From Streptomyces diastatochromogenes (GTDB taxonomy: Bacteria; Actinomycetota; Actinomycetes; Streptomycetales; Streptomycetaceae), in the NCBI RefSeq assembly GCF_002242805.1, contig NZ_MCGQ01000014.1, positions 235,008 to 299,007 on the forward strand: 64,000 bases of DNA, in the 5' to 3' direction. Every line of letters starts with the position of its first letter. Position 1 is the stretch's first letter. Shown here in pieces: positions 58,743 to 64,000 of the stretch. Below the pieces are notes generated by a model. That model was given only the letters and a program-made list of their open reading frames with translations, was not told the DNA's origin and did no database searches. The translations under genes and the position numbers were made by a program.

Positions 58743-59690
58743 ATGGCAACTTTCCGACTAGTGGTCAGGCGGCTGTTGTCGTCGACCCCACTTCTGTTCC
58801 TCGTCTCCGCTCTGACGTTCGTGCTGGTGTCCCTGGTGCCGGGAGACCCGGCCCGGACGATCGTGGGGCAGCACGCCACGGTCGAGCAGTACGAGACCGT
58901 CCGTCGTCAGCTGGGTCTGGACGAGCCGTTGCCGGTCCAGTACTGGCACTGGCTCGTGCGGGTCTTCCACGGCGACCTGGGAACCTCGCTCTTCAGCGGC
59001 GAACCGGTGACATCCGTGCTGAACAACCGGCTGCCCGTGTCGCTTTCCCTGATCACCGCCGGAACCATCGTCTCCGGCGTCCTCGGCGTGCTGCTGGGAC
59101 TGCTCAGTGCCCGACGTGGCGGTCTGCTGGTGAAGGCCGTGGACGTCCTGGCGCTCGTCGGCCTCGCGGTGCCGGCGTTCTGGTTCGCGCTCGTCCTCAT
59201 CGCCGTCGGAGCCGTCCGGCTGCGCTGGTTCCCGGTCACCGGCTACGTGCCCCTCGCCGACGACCCCGTGGAATGGGGCCGTTCCCTCGTCCTGCCGGTC
59301 CTCTCCCTGTCGCTGAGCGCCGTCGCCATCATCGCCAAGCAGACGCGGGACTCGGTCCTGGACACGTTCGGGCGTGACTTCATCCGGGTCATGCAGGCCA
59401 ACGGATTCTCCCGGCGATCGATCCTCTACCGGCACGTGCTGCGCAATGCCGCCCTGCCCCTGGTGACCGTGCTGGGTGTCGTGCTCGTCAGTCTGCTGGC
59501 CGCCGCCGTGTTCGTGGAGACGGTGTTCGCCATGCCCGGGCTCGGCAGTCTCACCCAACAGGCCACCGTCCAGCACGACATCCCCGTCATCCAGGGAGCT
59601 GTTCTGTACATCACGATCCTGGTCGTCCTCGTCAACCTGCTGGTCGACCTGGCCTACAGCCGGCTCGACCCGAGGGTGCGTGCCGCATGA
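58743..59690 (+). CDS. ABC peptide/nickel-type transporter permease (DppB-like)
   Basis: A 315-residue permease with six membrane helices and the peptide-family EAA loop ANGFSRRSILYRHVLRNAALP. The N terminus resembles DppB (FLVSALTFVLVSLVPGDPA). It pairs with the permease domain of the next protein to import an oligopeptide or another small solute. ATGA overlap with the next gene. Confidence 0.88.
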   Translation: MATFRLVVRRLLSSTPLLFLVSALTFVLVSLVPGDPARTIVGQHATVEQYETVRRQLGLDEPLPVQYWHWLVRVFHGDLGTSLFSGEPVTSVLNNRLPVSLSLITAGTIVSGVLGVLLGLLSARRGGLLVKAVDVLALVGLAVPAFWFALVLIAVGAVRLRWFPVTGYVPLADDPVEWGRSLVLPVLSLSLSAVAIIAKQTRDSVLDTFGRDFIRVMQANGFSRRSILYRHVLRNAALPLVTVLGVVLVSLLAAAVFVETVFAMPGLGSLTQQATVQHDIPVIQGAVLYITILVVLVNLLVDLAYSRLDPRVRAA

Positions 59691-61618
59691 AGCAGCCCAC
59701 GACGCCGAGCGCCCCTCGCTCGCGGAACAGACGCCCCCTGATACGGCGGGTGTTGGTCCGCCCGGCCGGTGCGCTGTCCCTTGGCTGGCTCGTTCTGCTG
59801 ACGGTCGCCACCCTCGCCGCGCCGCTCCTCACGACGCACGGTCCGCTGGACCAGGATCTCGGGCACGTACTGTCCGGGCCGACGGCGGACCACCTGCTCG
59901 GCACCGACAACCTGGGCCGGGACCTCCTCAGCCGGCTGCTCTTCGGCGGCCGATCCACCCTTCTGGCCGTCGGTGAGGCCCTGGCCGTCTTCCTGGCCCT
60001 AGGCGTGACCCTCGGCCTGGCCTCCGGATTCCTGGGCGGCTGGGTGGACTGGCTGACCGTACGCACCGCCGACCTGCTGTTCGCCCTGCCCGGGATCATC
60101 ATCGTGCTGGTCGTGCTGTCCGTGTTCCCCGGCAACCTGCACGCCGCCATGATCACGTTCGGGGTGCTGGGCAGCCCAGGAATCATCCGTATCCTGCGCA
60201 GTCAAACCCTGGGAATCCGCGAGGAGTTGTACGTCGCGGCCGCCAAGGTCGCCGGTCTCACGCGGCAGCAGATCCTGCGCCGCCACATCCTGCCGCGCCT
60301 CATCAGCACGGTCATCGTCCAGGCCGCCCTGTTCGCCGCGATCGTCGTCACGATCCAGGCGGGTCTCGGCTTCCTGGGCCTCGGAGCCCAGCCGCCCGAC
60401 CCGACATGGGGCGGACTGGTGGCCGACGCCTCCCAGGCGCTCGACCGTGCACCGTGGATGCTCGTTCCCTCAGGCATCCCCCTCGTCCTGACCGTGCTGG
60501 CGCTCGGATCGCTCGGTGACGCTGTCCGGGACGCGGCCACCGAGGGGTGGTCGGTCTCCAGGATGACCGCGCCCACGGACGCACCACGAACCGTGCGCGA
60601 CGACCGTCGTCCGGCAGGCACCGTCACCACGAACTCGACGCGGTCCGGCACGAGCGCCCTGCTGTCGGTCAGAAACCTCTCCATCGACATCGGCGGTGTC
60701 CCGGTCGTGCAGGAGGTGAGCTTTGACATCGCCCCGGGAGAGACCGTCGGCGTGGTCGGTGAATCGGGCTGCGGCAAGTCCGTGACCTCGCTCGGGATCC
60801 TCGGACTCGTGCCCGGCGGCGGCCGCGTCGCACAAGGACAGGTGCTCTTCGACGGCACCGACCTGGTCGCTTCGCCCGCCGCCCGCACCCAGGTCCGCGG
60901 AACCGGGATCGCGTACGTCTCCCAGGAACCGATGGTCGCTCTCGATCCGATGTTCACCGTGGGTCGCCAGCTCGGCGAGGCCGTACGACGACACGAGCGC
61001 TGCGACCGCCGCGAGGCACGCAGCCGAGTCACCGAACTGCTCGACATGGTGAACATTCCCGACCCCGCGGCCGTCGCGGGGCGCCATCCCCACCAGCTTT
61101 CCGGAGGAATGGCCCAGCGCGTGGCGATCGCTCTGGCGCTCGCCGGCCGCCCCAAGCTCCTGATCGCGGACGAGCCGACCACCGCCCTGGACGTGACCGT
61201 CCAGGCCGAGATCCTCACCCTGCTGCGCAACCTGCAGGCCGATACGGGGATGGCGGTCCTCATCGTCACCCACGACTGGGGCGTGGTCGCCGACCTGTGC
61301 CACCGGGCCGTGGTGATGTACGCCGGGCAAGTGGTCGAGGCCGCGGACGTGGAGGAGATGTTCGCCCGGCCCCTGCACCCGTACACGGCGGGCCTGCTGG
61401 CCGCGAACCCGCACCGGGCGCGCGAGGGCGAACCCCTGCCGACCATCCCCGGGACGGTCCCCGCCCCCCGCGACTGGCCCTCCGGCTGCCGCTTCGCCGC
61501 CCGCTGCGAACTCGCCGATGACAGGTGCGCGGAGCCGGTGACGCTGACCGAGCCGGCCCCCGACCGGCTCAGCCGGTGCGTCCGATCCCAGCAGCTTCTC
61601 GCGGAAGGCACCTCCTGA
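59687..61618 (+). CDS. Fused ABC permease-ATPase (DppC-DppD)
   Basis: A 643-residue fusion. Residues 1-290 are the second permease (helices plus EAA loop KVAGLTRQQILRRHILPRL), a Ser/Thr/Arg-rich linker runs from about 290 to 325, and the rest is the ATPase with Walker A GESGCGKS, signature LSGGMAQRVA, Walker B LLIADEP and the C-terminal oligopeptide-binding extension with Cys residues (CRFAARC). This architecture occurs in actinobacteria; it fixes one permease to one ATPase. The next gene supplies the second ATPase. Confidence 0.88.
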   Translation: MKQPTTPSAPRSRNRRPLIRRVLVRPAGALSLGWLVLLTVATLAAPLLTTHGPLDQDLGHVLSGPTADHLLGTDNLGRDLLSRLLFGGRSTLLAVGEALAVFLALGVTLGLASGFLGGWVDWLTVRTADLLFALPGIIIVLVVLSVFPGNLHAAMITFGVLGSPGIIRILRSQTLGIREELYVAAAKVAGLTRQQILRRHILPRLISTVIVQAALFAAIVVTIQAGLGFLGLGAQPPDPTWGGLVADASQALDRAPWMLVPSGIPLVLTVLALGSLGDAVRDAATEGWSVSRMTAPTDAPRTVRDDRRPAGTVTTNSTRSGTSALLSVRNLSIDIGGVPVVQEVSFDIAPGETVGVVGESGCGKSVTSLGILGLVPGGGRVAQGQVLFDGTDLVASPAARTQVRGTGIAYVSQEPMVALDPMFTVGRQLGEAVRRHERCDRREARSRVTELLDMVNIPDPAAVAGRHPHQLSGGMAQRVAIALALAGRPKLLIADEPTTALDVTVQAEILTLLRNLQADTGMAVLIVTHDWGVVADLCHRAVVMYAGQVVEAADVEEMFARPLHPYTAGLLAANPHRAREGEPLPTIPGTVPAPRDWPSGCRFAARCELADDRCAEPVTLTEPAPDRLSRCVRSQQLLAEGTS

Positions 61619-62637
61619 TGACGCAGCCACCGCTCCTAGACATCAAGGACCTGACAGTCGAGTTCCGCCAGGGCCGCCGCACTTCGCCGCTACGTGCCGT
61701 GGACACCGTGTCCCTGAGCATCGCACCCGGTGAGACGGTCGGACTCGTGGGTGAGTCCGGCTCGGGCAAGTCCACCATCGGCCGCGCGGTGCTGGGCTTG
61801 AACCGCGTCCACTCCGGTCAGGTCCACTTCGAAGGCCGCGACGTCACCCATGCCTCGTCCCGCCTCCGTCGCGGACTCAGCGCCCGCCTGCAGGTCGTCT
61901 TCCAGGACCCGTACTCCTCTCTCAATCCGGCCCGCACGATCGGCCAGACCCTCGCCGAGCCCCTCCTCGCTCACGGCAAGCCTCGAAAGCAGGAGATGCG
62001 AGACCGCATCGCCGAGATGCTCTCGCGAGTCGGTATGCCCGCCGACACGGCCGATCGCTACCCCGGTCAGTTCTCCGGCGGACAACGCCAGCGCATCGCC
62101 ATCGCCCGCGCGCTCATGCCCGAGCCGCGCCTCGTCATCTGCGACGAACCGGTCAGCGCGCTGGACCTGTCCATCCAGGCACAGGTGATGAACCTCCTGG
62201 CCGACCTGCAGCGCGACCTCGACCTCAGCTACCTCTTCATCGCCCACGACCTGCCCGTGGTGCGCCACCTCTCGCATCGCATCGTGGTCCTCTACCGCGG
62301 CCAGGTCATGGAGACCGGACCCGCCGCCACGCTGTACGACGACCCGGTCCACCCCTACACCCGGACGCTGCTCGCCGCCGTACCCCAACCGGATCCCACA
62401 GCGCAGCGAGCCCGGACGGCGCAGCGGGGGACGGCGACAACCGTGTCCGCGCCCGCACCGGCCGGCTGCGTCTTCGCCCACCGCTGCCCGCACGCCGTCG
62501 ACCTGTGCCGCCGCGAACGTCCGCCCCTGCTGCCGCTCCCGGACGGACGCGCCGCGGCATGCCATCGCACCGCGGAACTCCACCCCCACGCCAAGGCCCG
62601 GCAGTCCCAGCCGCACACCGTAAGGAAGCACTCATGA
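61618..62637 (+). CDS. ABC peptide-type transporter ATPase (DppF-like)
   Basis: A 339-residue ATPase with Walker A GESGSGKST, signature FSGGQRQRIAIA, Walker B LVICDEP and the C-terminal peptide-transporter extension (CVFAHRCPHAVDLCRRERPPL). It couples to the fused DppC-DppD and DppB proteins. Its ATG shares one base with the preceding stop (TGATG), and its stop overlaps the binding-protein start. Confidence 0.9.
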   Translation: MTQPPLLDIKDLTVEFRQGRRTSPLRAVDTVSLSIAPGETVGLVGESGSGKSTIGRAVLGLNRVHSGQVHFEGRDVTHASSRLRRGLSARLQVVFQDPYSSLNPARTIGQTLAEPLLAHGKPRKQEMRDRIAEMLSRVGMPADTADRYPGQFSGGQRQRIAIARALMPEPRLVICDEPVSALDLSIQAQVMNLLADLQRDLDLSYLFIAHDLPVVRHLSHRIVVLYRGQVMETGPAATLYDDPVHPYTRTLLAAVPQPDPTAQRARTAQRGTATTVSAPAPAGCVFAHRCPHAVDLCRRERPPLLPLPDGRAAACHRTAELHPHAKARQSQPHTVRKHS

Positions 62638-64000
62638 ACAGAAGGTCTCTGACCACCGGGCTGGCGGCACTGACGGTGCTCGCCGTCGCCGCCACCGCCT
62701 GCGGCGGATCCAGCACGGGCGGAAGCAACGGGAAGGGGGAGACCCTGACCGTCGTCTCCGCCGGCGCGCCCGCCAGTCTCGACCCTGCCAAGGCCAACGT
62801 CGGCTCCGACAACTGGTTCGTCAACCTCGCCTACGACACCGTCCTGAGGCAGGGGCCGAACGGAAGAACGGGACCCGGCCTGGCCACCAAGTGGGGCTAC
62901 ATCGGCACCGGCAACACCGACTTCGCCTTCACCTTGCGCAGCGGACTGAAGTTCGCCGACGGAACACCCTTGGACGCCAGGGCCGTCGCGGCCTCGATCA
63001 ACTACAGCCGCAGGAACGGCCTCAACGTGTCCTGGACCTCCGCCATCAAGTCGGTCACCGCCGGCGGCCCGCTCAGGGTACGGATCCACTGCTCCAGCCC
63101 GCACCCCAACCTGCCGCAGCTGATGACCCAGGTCCTGATGGTCGGCTCGGTCATCAGCCCCAAGGGTCTCGCGTCCCCGGCCGCCATGGGCACCCACTCC
63201 TTCGGCGCCGGCCCCTACGTCCTCGACGCTGCGCACACCGCGACCGGCGACCACTACACCTACACCCCCAACCCCCACTACTGGGACAAGAAGAAGATCC
63301 ACTGGAAGAAGGTGGTCATCAAGGTCGTCGCCAACCCCAACTCCGCACTCCAGGCGGTCAGGACGGGGCAGGCCGATGCCATGGCGATCACCGCCAACCA
63401 GGTCGACACCGCTGAGTCCGCCGGACTGAAAGTCACCGGAGCGCCCAACGTCTTCATGGGCGTCAACCTCGCCGACCGGCGGGGCACCATCGCCGAGCCG
63501 CTCAAGGACGTCCGCGTACGGCAAGCCCTCAACTACGCCGTGGACCGAGCCGCCATCACCAAGGCTGTTGTTCAGAAGTACGGCCATCCGACCAGCCAGA
63601 TATCCCTCCCCGGGCTCGACGGCTTCGCGGCCGACTACGACAACCGCTACCCCTACGACCCGGCCAAGGCCAGGAAGCTGCTTGCCGCAGCGGGATACCC
63701 CCACGGTTTCAAACTGAAGATGGAGACGCAGGGCTTCTTCGGCATCGACCTGGTCACCCAGGCAGTCGTTCAGCAGTGGAAGCAGATCGGCGTCACCGCC
63801 GACGTCACCACCGACACCAGCGTGGGCCAGTGGCTGGCCGCCGCCACCTCCAAGAAGTACCCGGCGCTCGGCTTCGGCTACGGCGGCGCCACAAGCTACG
63901 CCCTGTCCCTCGACTGGATGCTGCCGCACGCCACCGCCTTCAACCCCTTCGCCACCTCGGACCCCAAGCTCACGCGCATGCTGGCAGCCGCGGCCGCGGC
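62634..64000 (+). CDS. ABC transporter solute-binding lipoprotein, family 5, truncated at the window edge
   Basis: The open frame runs to the last base. Its N terminus is a lipoprotein signal (MNRRSLTTGLAALTVLAV, lipobox ATAC-G), then a Ser/Gly linker and the family 5 binding-protein fold (SLDPAKANVGSDNWFVN, then LKFADGTPLDARAVAASINY). It would capture a peptide or other solute for the three upstream transporter proteins. The ATG overlaps the stop of the DppF-like gene by ATGA. Confidence 0.88.
   Translation, partial: MNRRSLTTGLAALTVLAVAATACGGSSTGGSNGKGETLTVVSAGAPASLDPAKANVGSDNWFVNLAYDTVLRQGPNGRTGPGLATKWGYIGTGNTDFAFTLRSGLKFADGTPLDARAVAASINYSRRNGLNVSWTSAIKSVTAGGPLRVRIHCSSPHPNLPQLMTQVLMVGSVISPKGLASPAAMGTHSFGAGPYVLDAAHTATGDHYTYTPNPHYWDKKKIHWKKVVIKVVANPNSALQAVRTGQADAMAITANQVDTAESAGLKVTGAPNVFMGVNLADRRGTIAEPLKDVRVRQALNYAVDRAAITKAVVQKYGHPTSQISLPGLDGFAADYDNRYPYDPAKARKLLAAAGYPHGFKLKMETQGFFGIDLVTQAVVQQWKQIGVTADVTTDTSVGQWLAAATSKKYPALGFGYGGATSYALSLDWMLPHATAFNPFATSDPKLTRMLAAAAA

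Noticed and set aside
1..64000. tRNA genes, CRISPR arrays, insertion sequences and attachment sites
   Set aside because: I found no tRNA-like cloverleaf, no regularly spaced repeats, no transposase motif and no terminal inverted repeats. A covariance-model search would be more sensitive for small RNAs.

Overview
The window looks like an actinomycete chromosome, most probably Streptomyces. It is very GC-rich, uses many GTG starts, carries a SpoIIE/RsbU-type phosphatase and a BlaI/M56 pair, and most operons are packed with 4-nt ATGA or GTGA overlaps. I see no rRNA, tRNA, insertion sequence, integrase, CRISPR array or origin. The content is accessory: catabolism, small-molecule biosynthesis, transport, and one or more regulators for almost every block.

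Layout. (1) 57-2854, minus: a two-subunit molybdenum hydroxylase of the isoquinoline 1-oxidoreductase type (iorAB). (2) 3021-5186, minus: a GAF/PP2C/HATPase phosphatase. (3) 5273-10808, minus: a compact six-gene operon (acyl-CoA dehydrogenase-fold flavoprotein, thioester-reductase-like SDR, class III aminotransferase, SRPBCC protein, flavin reductase, formyltransferase), read here as a possible pathway making N-hydroxylated and/or N-formylated amines. (4) 10948-16581: a two-component system divergent from an MMPL exporter, then two small genes. (5) 16619-19308: a broken hydrolase, an M56 peptidase/BlaI pair and a LysR regulator. (6) 19422-26165, plus: a form I carbon monoxide dehydrogenase locus (coxMSL, an XdhC-YHS protein, coxD, coxE). 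(7) 26185-28703: AraC regulator divergent from an MFS permease. (8) 28798-34083, plus: FMO, SDR, aldehyde dehydrogenase, GntR regulator and fatty acid hydroxylase-superfamily protein.

(9) 34094-47398: a block of esterases, SurE, MFS transporter, two PAP2 phosphatases, GH3 glycosidase, unusual cytochrome P450 and a LacI regulator. A palindrome, GTTACACGTGTAAC, recurs perfectly or nearly so in its promoter regions, including that of lacI itself, so these genes probably form one LacI regulon. A weaker copy lies in front of the hydrolase/ABC transporter pair at 58.6 kb. (10) 48178-57823, plus: an aromatic-acid operon consistent with salicylate going to salicylyl-CoA, gentisyl-CoA, gentisate, ring cleavage, hydrolysis to maleate and pyruvate, and isomerisation to fumarate, with a nitrilase in the middle and a PaaX-family regulator at the end. 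(11) 57871-64000: a small hydrolase divergent from a peptide-type ABC importer (permease, fused permease-ATPase, ATPase, lipoprotein binding protein) that runs off the right edge.

Together the right half looks like a catabolic island for conjugated aromatic compounds: esterases and a glycosidase could release aromatic acids that the gentisate operon consumes. The left half holds a CO-oxidation system and a small orphan biosynthetic operon. Functions are assigned by motif reading only; no database search was made.
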